Under the pieces are notes generated by a model. The model did not search any database and was not told the DNA's origin. It was given only the letters and a program-made list of their open reading frames with translations. From UBA966 sp046350355 (GTDB lineage: Bacteria > Planctomycetota > Phycisphaerae > Phycisphaerales > SM1A02): a stretch of 64,000 nt of DNA. The translations under genes were made by a program, and so were the position numbers. Below, piece after piece: positions 38,292 to 47,659 of this stretch (position 1 is its first letter; each line of letters opens with the position of its first letter). Where the stretch lies: assembly GCA_046350355.1 (NCBI GenBank), contig JAXMAN010000001.1, forward strand, positions 310,001 through 374,000, read 5' to 3'.

Positions 38292-41200
38292 ATGAACAGC
38301 GAACCCGCAGCAGGCCCGACGTTGGAGGCTTCTCGCCGCGACCACACCCCGCGCGCCGGCGCCGTGCTCCCCGCACGCCGCATCGCGCTCGTGGGTGCGC
38401 TGACCCTGGCGCTGGTGCTGCCGGGCATGGAGACCGTCTCGGGCTCCGCCGCCTCGGCCGCCGCCGCCGCCAGCGCCGCTCCGCCGTACCGCATCCCGCC
38501 CAAGCCCAAGGTCAAGAAGCCCAAGGCTCCCAAGGCGCCGAAGCTCTCGAAGAAGCAGAAGGCCGCGCAGGCTGCCGCCGCGGCCGCGGCCGCCGCCGCC
38601 GCCGCAGCAGCAGCAGCAGCGCAGCAGCAGAGCAACAGCGGCGGGAGCGCGGGCGGCTCCTCCGGTTCGTCCGGCTCCTCCGGCGCCGCCAGCTCCGGAG
38701 GCTCCTCAGGCGGCGCGATCTCGAATCCCGTCGCTCCGCCCCCGCCGCCGGCCCCGATCTACGCGCTGGCGACCTTCACCCCGCTGACCGGCGCGCGCCT
38801 CACCCTGGCCAACAGCGCGAACGCCAGCTTCCAGGCGACCGCCGACGCGCAGCTCGCGCAGCGCTACAACGACTGCAAGGCCGAGCGCCGCCTCTACGTG
38901 CGCAGCTACGACCGCGACCTGCAGGCCGCCTTCGAGCAGGCGATCGCCACCAACGACGCGGCGCGCAAGGCCGCGGTGGAGCGCGCGCTGCGCGCCTCGC
39001 TGGGCGAGCTCGTCACCAAGAGCCCGCTTGCCCTCTCGGGCATGATCACCACCCGCGGCAGCGCGGACCAGATCAACTTCGACGCGCGCGACGCCGCGCT
39101 GCACTTCGCGATGCTCTACCGCGTCACCGGCGACAAGGCGCACGCGGACCGCGCCGCGGCGATCCTGCACCGCTTCGCGCGCCTCATCCCGCAGTGGCCG
39201 ATCTGGAACCCGTACTACGGCGCGCAGGCCTCCAAGACCAGCATGAGCCAGGCGGACACCGCCACCTTCCAGAGCGAGTTCAGCGCCGGCCTGTGGGGCG
39301 CGTGGATCTACATGGACCTCGTGATGGGCACGCCGCTCGTGCAGGCGTACGCGTACATCCAGCCCGCGGGCTCGACGAAGGCGCTCGGTGCCGACGCCGA
39401 GATCAACGCGATGCTGGACCTGCACGTCGCGACCCAGCGCAAGTACAACCCCGGCCCCGACTTCAGCAACATGGATGCCTTCCGCATCCGCGGCATGATG
39501 GAGTTCGGCCGCTACCGCCTCCAGCCCGAGCTGGTGCACGAGGCGGTCCGCCACCTCGAGAACATGTACCGCGTCGGCTTCTACCCCGACGGCTGGTGGC
39601 ACGAGGCGAGCAGCAGCTACCACCTCGACCTGCAGAACGGACTGCGCTCGATCGCGACCGAGATGCTCAAGGGCTACAGCGACCCGGTGGGCTTCACCAG
39701 CGCGGTCGACGGCACCCGCTACGACAACCTCGACCTCGCCGGACGGCTGCAGAAGCAGATGGACCGCGCGGACAACGCGCTGCGCAAGGCGACCCTTCCG
39801 GACATGACGCTGCTGGCCACCAACGAGACCCAGTGGCCCGAGCTCGCGCCCGCGGGCTACGCGCCGCAGGTGACGCCGTACCTCTTCGGCTCGGTGGGCC
39901 TTGGTGCCCTCGCTGGCGGCGTCGGCGACGCCTTCGCGCTCGCCACGATGCAGTGGGGCGGCTCCGGCTCGCACGCGCACTACGACGCCCTCAACCTGGG
40001 CATCTACGCCAAGGGCCTCGAGGCGATGAGTCTGGGCCAGTACCGCCCGCTCGACGGCTCCGGCTCCAGCCGCGAGTGGCACCAGTCCACCGCGGCCCAC
40101 GCGACCGTCGTCGTCGACGGCATGAACCAGGGTCCCACCGGCAGCTACGGCACGCGCCGCCGCGCGCCCACCGCGGACGACGCGATCCCGGGCGTGACCG
40201 ACTGGCGCTGGCGCTGGGGCATGTGCGCCGCCAACGACGCCGGCTCGCTGCGCCTCTTCAACGCCGAGTTCGCCAAGGTCCAGGTCATGGAGGCCGACGC
40301 CACCGAGGCCTACGACATGGTGACGGGCGTCAACCGCTACCAGCGCACCGTCGCGCTGGTGCGCATCGACGCCTTCGACAGCTACGTGCTGGACATCTTC
40401 CGCGTCCGCGGCGGCAACGTGCACGACTACATGCTGCACGGCGCGCTGCAGTTCCCGGCGGCGGCCAGCGTCTCGCCGTCGCCCGCGTCGATGCCCGGCA
40501 CCCTGCACGGCTGGATCTCCAACCTGCGCGGCGCCGAGACCGACGGCAACATCGTCAGCACCTTCAGCATGCCCAACGACGTGAAGCTGACGACCTACGT
40601 CGCCGGCTCGCGCGGCAGCCAGGTCATCCTGGGCGACGCGCCCGCGATGCGCCGCGCCGGCACCGCGCCCTTCGTGATGGTCCGCCGCACGGGCGGGGAC
40701 AGCGTCTTCGTCGCGGTGCACCACGTCTACCGCGGCGCCACCCCGAAGGTGCTGGGCATCGAGCTGCTCCCGACCGACTCGCCCGAGTCCGTCGCGGTCA
40801 AGGTGACCATGCCCAACCGCATCGACACCGTCGTCTCCAACGCCGACCGCTCCAACACCTACACGGTCGACGGCGCGATCCAGGTGCGCGCGCTCTTCGC
40901 GCACATCGCGACCTCGCCGCAGACCTCCAACAACTGGGAGTACATGGTCGACGGCGACCTGCTGCACACCACCCGCACCAACATCGACGGCGAGGTCTCC
41001 TTCGCGGGCGCGGTCTCCGACACGCGCAGCGCGGAGGCCGGCGAGGGCCCCAACGGGCTCGTCCTCGGCGCGCCGATCCCGGCCGGCACCCCGGTCACGG
41101 GCCTGCCGATCATCGTCGACCAGGCGGGGCAGATGTCCTGGGCCTACCGGATCACCGGACTGGGCACCAGCGGCGGCGCCGCGGCGGTCCTCATCGGCAA

Positions 41201-41396
41201 CGAGCCCGGCTTCGACGTGCAGCCCGGACTGGTGAAGCAGACCAGCTATCCCAACTGGGGCTTCCCCGGCGCGGCGAGCTACCGCATCCCCGGCACGGCG
41301 CTCATGCAGCCCACCGGCACCGGTGCCTGGTCGCTGATCCAGACGCGGTCGGCGGTCGGAAGCCTTGCGGGCGGCGGCACGCCGCCGGGTCAGTGA
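38292..41396 (+). CDS. Exported heparinase II/III-like polysaccharide lyase, copy 2, with long low-complexity linker
   Basis: A 1034-residue paralogue of the protein at 34282, clearly similar over the whole catalytic part (FSNMDAFRIRGMMEFG, FYPDGWWHEASSSYHLDLQNG, GSGSHAHYDALNLGIYAKG). A hydrophobic segment around residues 30-45 may be a signal anchor or an uncleaved signal preceded by a basic ~28-residue stretch. Then comes a linker absent from copy 1: Pro/Lys-rich (KPKVKKPKAPKAPKLSKKQK), an Ala tract with Gln, and a Ser/Gly-rich stretch ending in APPPPPAPIYA. This could hold the enzyme at the cell surface or bind acidic polysaccharide. ATG at 38292 is chosen; a TTG at 38274 is in frame but inside the hairpin tail. 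Confidence 0.82.
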   Translation: MNSEPAAGPTLEASRRDHTPRAGAVLPARRIALVGALTLALVLPGMETVSGSAASAAAAASAAPPYRIPPKPKVKKPKAPKAPKLSKKQKAAQAAAAAAAAAAAAAAAAAQQQSNSGGSAGGSSGSSGSSGAASSGGSSGGAISNPVAPPPPPAPIYALATFTPLTGARLTLANSANASFQATADAQLAQRYNDCKAERRLYVRSYDRDLQAAFEQAIATNDAARKAAVERALRASLGELVTKSPLALSGMITTRGSADQINFDARDAALHFAMLYRVTGDKAHADRAAAILHRFARLIPQWPIWNPYYGAQASKTSMSQADTATFQSEFSAGLWGAWIYMDLVMGTPLVQAYAYIQPAGSTKALGADAEINAMLDLHVATQRKYNPGPDFSNMDAFRIRGMMEFGRYRLQPELVHEAVRHLENMYRVGFYPDGWWHEASSSYHLDLQNGLRSIATEMLKGYSDPVGFTSAVDGTRYDNLDLAGRLQKQMDRADNALRKATLPDMTLLATNETQWPELAPAGYAPQVTPYLFGSVGLGALAGGVGDAFALATMQWGGSGSHAHYDALNLGIYAKGLEAMSLGQYRPLDGSGSSREWHQSTAAHATVVVDGMNQGPTGSYGTRRRAPTADDAIPGVTDWRWRWGMCAANDAGSLRLFNAEFAKVQVMEADATEAYDMVTGVNRYQRTVALVRIDAFDSYVLDIFRVRGGNVHDYMLHGALQFPAAASVSPSPASMPGTLHGWISNLRGAETDGNIVSTFSMPNDVKLTTYVAGSRGSQVILGDAPAMRRAGTAPFVMVRRTGGDSVFVAVHHVYRGATPKVLGIELLPTDSPESVAVKVTMPNRIDTVVSNADRSNTYTVDGAIQVRALFAHIATSPQTSNNWEYMVDGDLLHTTRTNIDGEVSFAGAVSDTRSAEAGEGPNGLVLGAPIPAGTPVTGLPIIVDQAGQMSWAYRITGLGTSGGAAAVLIGNEPGFDVQPGLVKQTSYPNWGFPGAASYRIPGTALMQPTGTGAWSLIQTRSAVGSLAGGGTPPGQ
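38571..38640 (+). repeat. GCN/CAG trinucleotide tract
   Basis: Runs of gcc/gca/gcg and cagcagcag encode an Ala-rich then Gln-rich segment of the second lyase linker. Prone to length change by slippage. Confidence 0.7.
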
Positions 41397-42328
41397 CGCT
41401 GGCCTTCGTACCAGGCAATGGTGCGCCGGAGCCCCTCCTCGAGGCCGGTCTGCGCGCACCAGTCCAGCCGCGCGCGCGCCCGCCCCACGTCGAGGCAGCG
41501 CCGCGGCTGGCCGTCGGGGCGCGTCGCGTCCCAGGTCACCGCGCCGCGGTAGCCGACCAGGCGCGCCACCATCTCCGACAGGTCGCGGATGGAGATCTCC
41601 GAGCCCGTGCCCAGGTTGATGGGCTCGGGCTCGTCGATGCGCTCGGCCGCGCGGACCACCCCCTCGGCGCAGTCGTCGACGAAGAGGAACTCGCGCGTCG
41701 CGGAACCGGTGCCCCAGCAGACGACCTCGGGGCGGCCCGCCTCGCGCGCCTCGACGAACTTGCGGATGAGCGCGGGGATCACATGCGAGCTCTCGAGATC
41801 GAAGTTGTCGTGCGGTCCGTAGAGGTTCACCGGCAGCAGGTAGGCGCTGCGCATCCCGTACTGCGCGCGGTACGCCTGCAGCATGGTGAGCGCGGCGCGC
41901 TTGGCGACGCCGTAGGGGGCGTTGGTCTCCTCGGGGAAGCCGTTCCAGAGCTCCTCCTCGCGGAAGGGCACCGGCGTGAACTTGGGATACGCGCAGATGG
42001 TCCCGACCTGCACGAACTTGCCGACGCCCTGCGCGCGCGACTGCTCGATCAGGTGCAGCGCCATCGCCATGTTCGCGAAGAAGTAGCGGCCCGGATTGCG
42101 CTGGTTCGCCAGGATCCCGCCCACCTCCGCGGCCAGGTGCAGCACGACCTCGGGGCGCGTCTCGCGCAGCAGGCGCGCGGCGTCCTCCTCGCGCGTGAGG
42201 TCGTAGTCCCGCCGGCGCGGCACGACGATCCCCTGCGCGCCGCGGCGGCGCAGCGCCTCGACGACGGACCTGCCGAGAAAACCGGCGCCGCCGGTGACGA
42301 GGATGCGCTTGTCGCGGAGCTCGATCAT
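41390..42328 (-). CDS. fcl: GDP-L-fucose synthase-like epimerase/reductase
   Basis: A 312-residue extended SDR protein: NAD(P) motif VTGGAGFLGRSVVEAL, catalytic Ser in VGTICAYP, and the Tyr-Lys pair in PYGVAKRAALTML, with FVDDCAEGVV and the fucose-synthase-like PVNLYGPHDNFDLESSHVIPA. It should take GDP-4-keto-6-deoxymannose, made by the divergent gmd, to GDP-L-fucose. It is divergent from gmd with 116 bp between starts, containing an inverted repeat at 42371-42387. Its stop overlaps the end of lyase 2 by 7 nt. A different 6-deoxyhexose reductase activity is possible. Confidence 0.88.
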   Translation of the reverse strand: MIELRDKRILVTGGAGFLGRSVVEALRRRGAQGIVVPRRRDYDLTREEDAARLLRETRPEVVLHLAAEVGGILANQRNPGRYFFANMAMALHLIEQSRAQGVGKFVQVGTICAYPKFTPVPFREEELWNGFPEETNAPYGVAKRAALTMLQAYRAQYGMRSAYLLPVNLYGPHDNFDLESSHVIPALIRKFVEAREAGRPEVVCWGTGSATREFLFVDDCAEGVVRAAERIDEPEPINLGTGSEISIRDLSEMVARLVGYRGAVTWDATRPDGQPRRCLDVGRARARLDWCAQTGLEEGLRRTIAWYEGQRH

Positions 42329-42370
42329 GGTGCTGGCGCGGCGCCCGGTCCGGGCAGGAATGGCCGCGTC

Positions 42371-42387
42371 ACGGCTAGACTAGCCGT
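42371..42387. promoter_or_regulatory. Inverted repeat with divergent -10-like boxes between fcl and gmd
   Basis: ACGGCTA-GAC-TAGCCGT, a perfect 7-bp dyad. Read on the plus strand it holds TAGACT; on the minus strand, TAGTCT. It may be a shared operator overlying divergent promoters of the GDP-fucose genes. Confidence 0.4.
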
Positions 42388-42444
42388 CCTTTGCTCCCGC
42401 GGCGACCGTGCCGCCGGCGCACTCCGCGACCCGAGGCACGCTCG

Positions 42445-43479
<1,035 letters not shown>

Positions 43480-43520
43480 CGCGCCACCGCCCGCCCAGCC
43501 CTCCCCGAACCGACCACTCC

Positions 43521-44645
43521 ATGAGCGACGCCCCCTACCGAATCTGCACGCGCTGCGTGATGGACTCCACCGACCCGGACATCGTCTTCGACGAGGCCGG
43601 CGTCTGCAACTACTGCACCGAGTGGCTCGAGCGCATCCGCACCGAGACCTACGTCGACAACCCGGTGCGCAACATCGGCACGCTGGTGCAGCGCATCAAG
43701 GAGACGGGCAAGGGGCGCGAGTTCGACTGCATCATCGGCGTCAGCGGCGGCGTGGACAGCACCTACGTCGCCTGGCTGGTGAAGCACCACGGCCTGCGTC
43801 CGCTGGCGGTGCACCTGGACAACGGCTGGAACTCCGAGCTGGCGGTCGACAACATCACGCGCGCGCTCACCAAGCTGGGCATCGAGCTCTACACCCACGT
43901 CATCGACTGGGCGGAGTTCCGCGACCTGCAGATGTCCTTCTTCAGGGCCTCGGTGACCAACATCGAGATCCCCACAGACCACGGCATCAACGCGATCCTG
44001 CAGCGGATGGCCTCGAAGTACGGGGTCAAGTACATCATCAACGGCGGCAACATCCGCGGCGAGGGCATCTATCCCAAGTCGTGGGGCTGGTACAACCTGG
44101 ACCTGCGCCACCTGCGCGCGATCCACCGCCGCTTCGGCACCGTGCCGCTGAAGACCTTCCCGCAGATCTCGCTGGCGCGCTTCTCCTGGAACACCTTCGT
44201 GCTGGGGATCCGCAGCACGCCGATCCTCAACTACGTGGACTACAACCGCCCCAAGGCGGAGCAGCTCCTCAAGGACGAGCTCGGCTGGCGCCCCTACGGC
44301 GGCAAGCACTACGAGTCGGTCTTCACGCGCTTCTTCCAGGGGTACATCCTGCCCCGGAAGTTCCACGTCGACAAGCGCCGCCCGCACCTGGCGACGCTCG
44401 TCGCCGGCGGCGACGTGACGCGCGAGTACGCGCTGGAGCAGCTCCGCCGCGACCCCTACGCGGACGCGGACTTCGAGGCGGACCTGGAGTACTGCATCAA
44501 GAAGCTGCAGTTCACCCGCGAGAGCTTCGAGCAGTACATGCGCGAGCCCCCCAAGTCGCACCGCGACTACCCCACCAACGCGTGGTTCTTCGAGGGCATG
44601 CCCGGCCTCAAGCGCTGGGCCAAGAAGCTGACGATGCGGATGTGA
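43521..44645 (+). CDS. wbuX: N-acetyl sugar amidotransferase (WbuX/WbpG/PseA family)
   Basis: A 374-residue PP-loop ATP pyrophosphatase with an N-terminal zinc-binding pattern (ICTRCVMDSTDPDIVF, then VCNYCTEW) and the nucleotide motif IIGVSGGVDSTYVAWLV at ~75-90, followed by AVHLDNGWNSELAVDNI and INGGNIRGEGIYPKSWG. These enzymes turn an N-acetyl group into an acetamidino group on a bacterial sugar, with ammonia from the HisH/HisF-like pair, here at 32818-34262. The trio is usually adjacent; here it is split by about 9 kb. The convergent sugar transferase gene overlaps its 3' end by 38 nt. Confidence 0.94.
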   Translation: MSDAPYRICTRCVMDSTDPDIVFDEAGVCNYCTEWLERIRTETYVDNPVRNIGTLVQRIKETGKGREFDCIIGVSGGVDSTYVAWLVKHHGLRPLAVHLDNGWNSELAVDNITRALTKLGIELYTHVIDWAEFRDLQMSFFRASVTNIEIPTDHGINAILQRMASKYGVKYIINGGNIRGEGIYPKSWGWYNLDLRHLRAIHRRFGTVPLKTFPQISLARFSWNTFVLGIRSTPILNYVDYNRPKAEQLLKDELGWRPYGGKHYESVFTRFFQGYILPRKFHVDKRRPHLATLVAGGDVTREYALEQLRRDPYADADFEADLEYCIKKLQFTRESFEQYMREPPKSHRDYPTNAWFFEGMPGLKRWAKKLTMRM

Positions 44646-45294
44646 GCTCCGCCGGCGGCTGCGGCAGGCCGCGGAAGGCGCGCCACACGATGCGCGACTG
44701 CGGCCGCACCACGACCCAGCCGGTGATGAGGATCACCAGGACGTAGGTGCGCAGCCCCTGGTTGGCCACGTACCACTCCTCGAGCGCGCCCTTGTACGGC
44801 GCGATCACGTCGTCGTAGAAGCGCACCGGGTCCTTGCTGGCGTGCAGCGCCTCCTCCTCGTCGCGGAAGACGATGGAGCCGATGCCCGAGAGGCCCGGGC
44901 GGACGCGGACGATCGCCTGCTTGGAGGACTCGGGGAAGGCGTCGAAGCAGCGGCGCGTCTGCGGGCGCGGGCCGACGACGCTCATGTCGCCGAAGAGGAT
45001 GTTCAGGAGCTGCGGCAGCTCGTTGATCTTGGTCTTGCGCAGGAACCTGCCCATCGGCAGGATGCGCGGATCGTCCTTGACCGTGATCGTGCCAGTCCCG
45101 ATGTTCGGGCTGTTCTTGAGCATGGTCGCGAACTTGAAGAGCTTGAAGGGGACGCCGCCGCGGCCGATGCGCTCCTGGAAGTAGAAGACCTCGTGCTCGC
45201 CCGTGAGCAGCAGGATGATCACGATGGGGATCAGCAGCGGCGACAGCACGAGCAGCGCCAGGAGGGAGAGGAGGATGTCGAGCAGGCGCTGCAT
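44608..45294 (-). CDS. PglC/WecP-like undecaprenyl-phosphate sugar phosphotransferase
   Basis: A 228-residue monotopic phosphoglycosyl transferase: one N-terminal membrane segment (LLDILLSLLALLVLSPLLIPIVIILLL), then the catalytic domain with FQERIGRGGVPFKLFKFATM and ILPMGRFLRKTKINELPQLL, plus GDMSVVGPRPQ. It lacks the extra membrane domain of WbaP/WcaJ. Such enzymes start repeat-unit synthesis by moving phospho-sugar from UDP to undecaprenyl phosphate; PglC uses UDP-diNAc-bacillosamine. It follows legB by 2 nt, so a bacillosamine-type sugar is the likely substrate. Confidence 0.93.
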   Translation of the reverse strand: MQRLLDILLSLLALLVLSPLLIPIVIILLLTGEHEVFYFQERIGRGGVPFKLFKFATMLKNSPNIGTGTITVKDDPRILPMGRFLRKTKINELPQLLNILFGDMSVVGPRPQTRRCFDAFPESSKQAIVRVRPGLSGIGSIVFRDEEEALHASKDPVRFYDDVIAPYKGALEEWYVANQGLRTYVLVILITGWVVVRPQSRIVWRAFRGLPQPPAELTSASSASWPSA

Positions 45295-45296
45295 CG

Positions 45297-46484
45297 TCAC
45301 ATCCTCGCGTCCAGGAACTTGCCCGTCTCCCGGTGGTTGAACTCCGGGATCATGCGGTTGAAGAGGTCGATCATCTCGCCGCGCGTCCACGCGCCGCGGC
45401 GGAGCATCCCGTGGATGGTCTCCATGAAGTGGCCGAGCATGGCCTCGTCGAACTCCGCGCGGTTGCGGATCACGCCGATGGCCTCGAAGCGGGCCATGTC
45501 CAGGTCCTCGCGGTCGGTGAAGAACTCCTCGAAGTCCTTCTCGCCGGTGGTGTCGCTGCGGAAGAAGTAGCAGGGCCACTTCCGCTGCGCGATCAGCTCG
45601 CCGGCGCGCGAGCGCGCCTCCTCCTCGCTGGCGCACTCGAAGGGCTCGTAGCCCAGCGACTGCAGGTAGCGCACCGCGATGTCGGAGAACTTCGTGAGGC
45701 GCAGGGCGTCGCTCATCTTCGGGAAGAAGATGTCGCGGTTCTCGCCCAGCAGGCAGGACATCAGGCACAGCTCGCCCGACTCCTGCGGGGTGACGAAGTA
45801 GCGGCGCACGTCGTTGGGCGCCGAGAGGGGCTGCCGCTTGGCGAAGCGCTGGTTGAAGCCGTGCAGGAGCGAGCCGTCGGAGAAGGCGACGTTGGCGAAG
45901 CGCGCCGTGCTGATGGGCGTGCTCAGGCTCTCGCGCATCAGGAACATCTCCATGATGCGCTTGCTCGCGCCCATCATGTTGACGGGGTTCGCGGCCTTGT
46001 CGGTGCTGACGCAGAAGTACTTGCGGGCGCCCTTGGCGCGCGCGGCGGCCAGCGTGGAGACGGTGTTGAGCACGTTGACGCGCACCAGGCGCATCAGCGT
46101 GTAGGGGTCCTTCTCGCTGCGCACGTGCTTGAGCGCGGAGAGGTTGAGGACGTAGTCGTAGCCCTCGGCCGCGCCCATGAAGGCGTCGAACTCCGGGGAG
46201 CCGCAGTCGATCGCGAAGGTGCTGAAGTCGCCCTCGATGTAGCCCAGCGTGCTGCGGATGTCGCGCACCAGCTCGACCATGTTGTTCTCGCTGATGTCGA
46301 CGACGTGCAGCGTGCGCGGGCGGCGGCGGAAGATCTCGCGCGTCACCGCCTGGCCGATGCTGCCGGCGCCGCCGATGACCAGGAAGCGGCCTCCGGCGAC
46401 GAGCTCGCCCAGGCGCGCCTCGTGGCGGCGGACGTCGGCGTCGAAGAGCGGGGCGGAGCGGCCGATGATCTCGAGGACGTTCAT
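45297..46484 (-). CDS. legB: CapD/WbpM-like UDP-GlcNAc 4,6-dehydratase (LegB type)
   Basis: A 395-residue extended SDR. The NAD motif is LVIGGAGSIGQAVTREIF, followed by VDISENNMVELVRDIRS and LSALKHVRSEKDPYTLM. The catalytic segment reads VSTDKAANPVNMMGASKRIME: Met takes the place of the usual catalytic Tyr, giving a Ser-Met-Lys triad as in WbpM, though the four N-terminal membrane helices of WbpM are absent. It should produce UDP-4-keto-6-deoxy-HexNAc for the adjacent aminotransferase, whose start overlaps its own by 4 nt. Confidence 0.88.
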   Translation of the reverse strand: MNVLEIIGRSAPLFDADVRRHEARLGELVAGGRFLVIGGAGSIGQAVTREIFRRRPRTLHVVDISENNMVELVRDIRSTLGYIEGDFSTFAIDCGSPEFDAFMGAAEGYDYVLNLSALKHVRSEKDPYTLMRLVRVNVLNTVSTLAAARAKGARKYFCVSTDKAANPVNMMGASKRIMEMFLMRESLSTPISTARFANVAFSDGSLLHGFNQRFAKRQPLSAPNDVRRYFVTPQESGELCLMSCLLGENRDIFFPKMSDALRLTKFSDIAVRYLQSLGYEPFECASEEEARSRAGELIAQRKWPCYFFRSDTTGEKDFEEFFTDREDLDMARFEAIGVIRNRAEFDEAMLGHFMETIHGMLRRGAWTRGEMIDLFNRMIPEFNHRETGKFLDARM

Positions 46485-47659
46485 GGATGCAGCCCCCCGA
46501 AGTCGGAGGCGGGCACGCTGGAGGGGACGTTGACGAGGCGCTCCTCGAGCCAGCGCGACTCGGCGAGGCCGTCGTGGCCGAACCCCTGGAACATCGGCAG
46601 GTCGCACATCAGGCGCCAGGCCGGGCGCGTCATCACGCCCTGCGCGTTGGTGTCGCGCAGCACGGCGTCGCGCTCCTCCCTGGAGCCCACCAGGATGGCG
46701 TTCAGCCAGTAGTTGCTGACGGTGCCCGCGGGCGCCTCGGCGAACTGCACGCCCATGCGCGCGCACAGGGCGCGCCAGCGCGCGGTGACGCGCGCCTTGG
46801 AGGCGAGCATCGCCGGCAGCAGCTCCATCTGCGCGCAGCCGAGTGCCGCGTTCAGGTTCGGCAGGCGGTAGTTGTAGCCCGTCTCGTCGTGGAAGAACTC
46901 GAAGGGGTGCGGCCGCTTGGCGGTCGTGGTCAGGTGCTTGGCGCGCGCCGCGACCTGCGGGTCGTCGGTGACGATCATGCCGCCGCCGCCGGTGGTGATC
47001 GTCTTGTTGCCGTTGAAGCTGAGCGTGCCCAGGCGGCCGAAGCGCCCCGTGTGCACGCCGTCGACGCTGCTGCCCAGCGACTCCGCGGCGTCCTCGACCA
47101 GCGGGATGCCCCACTCGGCGCAGATGGCGACGATCTCGCGGATGCGGCAGGGGTGGCCGAAGGTGTGCATCGGCACGCACGCGGCGATGCGGCGGCCGCT
47201 GGCGCGCTCGGTGGCGCCGCCGGCGGCGCGCTGCGCGTTGGCCTCGAGCCAGCGGCGCACGGCCTGCGGGGACATGCCCATCGTGTCGCGGTCCACGTCG
47301 ACGAAGCGCGGCTGCGCTCCGATGTAGGAGATCGCGTTGCAGGTGGCGATGAAGGTCAGCGCCTGCGAGAGGACGATGTCGCCCTCGCGCACGCCCACCA
47401 GCTCCAGCGCGACGTGCAGCGCCGCGGTGCCGTTGACGCACGCGATGCCGTGCTTCGAGCCGGTGAACTCCGCGACCATGCGCTCGAAGTCGGTGACGCG
47501 CTGGCCGACGGAGGAGACGAAGTTCGAGTCGATGCACTCGGCGAGGTACTTCTTCTCGTTGCCGACGAAGACGGGGCGGTGCAGCGGGATCGGGCCGTCG
47601 CCGTAGATGGCGCGGGCCTCCTGCACGATCGCCGCGGCGATGGGGTGGAGGGCGCTCAT
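46481..47659 (-). CDS. legC: LegC-family UDP-4-keto-sugar aminotransferase
   Basis: A 392-residue DegT-like PLP enzyme with LegC features: PLHRPVFVGNEKKYLAECIDSNFVSSVG at the N-terminus and AACVPMHTFGHPCRI, VEDAAESLGSSVDGVHTG, and LSFNGNKTITTGGGGMIVTD with the Schiff-base Lys at ~219. LegC aminates C4 of UDP-4-keto-6-deoxy-HexNAc in legionaminic acid and bacillosamine-type routes. The remaining legionaminate genes (legI, legF and others) are not in the window, so a diNAc-bacillosamine-like sugar is more probable. It overlaps its upstream GT4 gene and legB by 4 nt each. Confidence 0.92.
   Translation of the reverse strand: MSALHPIAAAIVQEARAIYGDGPIPLHRPVFVGNEKKYLAECIDSNFVSSVGQRVTDFERMVAEFTGSKHGIACVNGTAALHVALELVGVREGDIVLSQALTFIATCNAISYIGAQPRFVDVDRDTMGMSPQAVRRWLEANAQRAAGGATERASGRRIAACVPMHTFGHPCRIREIVAICAEWGIPLVEDAAESLGSSVDGVHTGRFGRLGTLSFNGNKTITTGGGGMIVTDDPQVAARAKHLTTTAKRPHPFEFFHDETGYNYRLPNLNAALGCAQMELLPAMLASKARVTARWRALCARMGVQFAEAPAGTVSNYWLNAILVGSREERDAVLRDTNAQGVMTRPAWRLMCDLPMFQGFGHDGLAESRWLEERLVNVPSSVPASDFGGLHP

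Noticed and set aside
46481..47659. Legionaminic acid pathway from LegB/LegC
   Set aside because: No legI, legH, legG or legF homologue is seen in the window, and a PglC-like transferase follows, which fits a bacillosamine-type sugar better.
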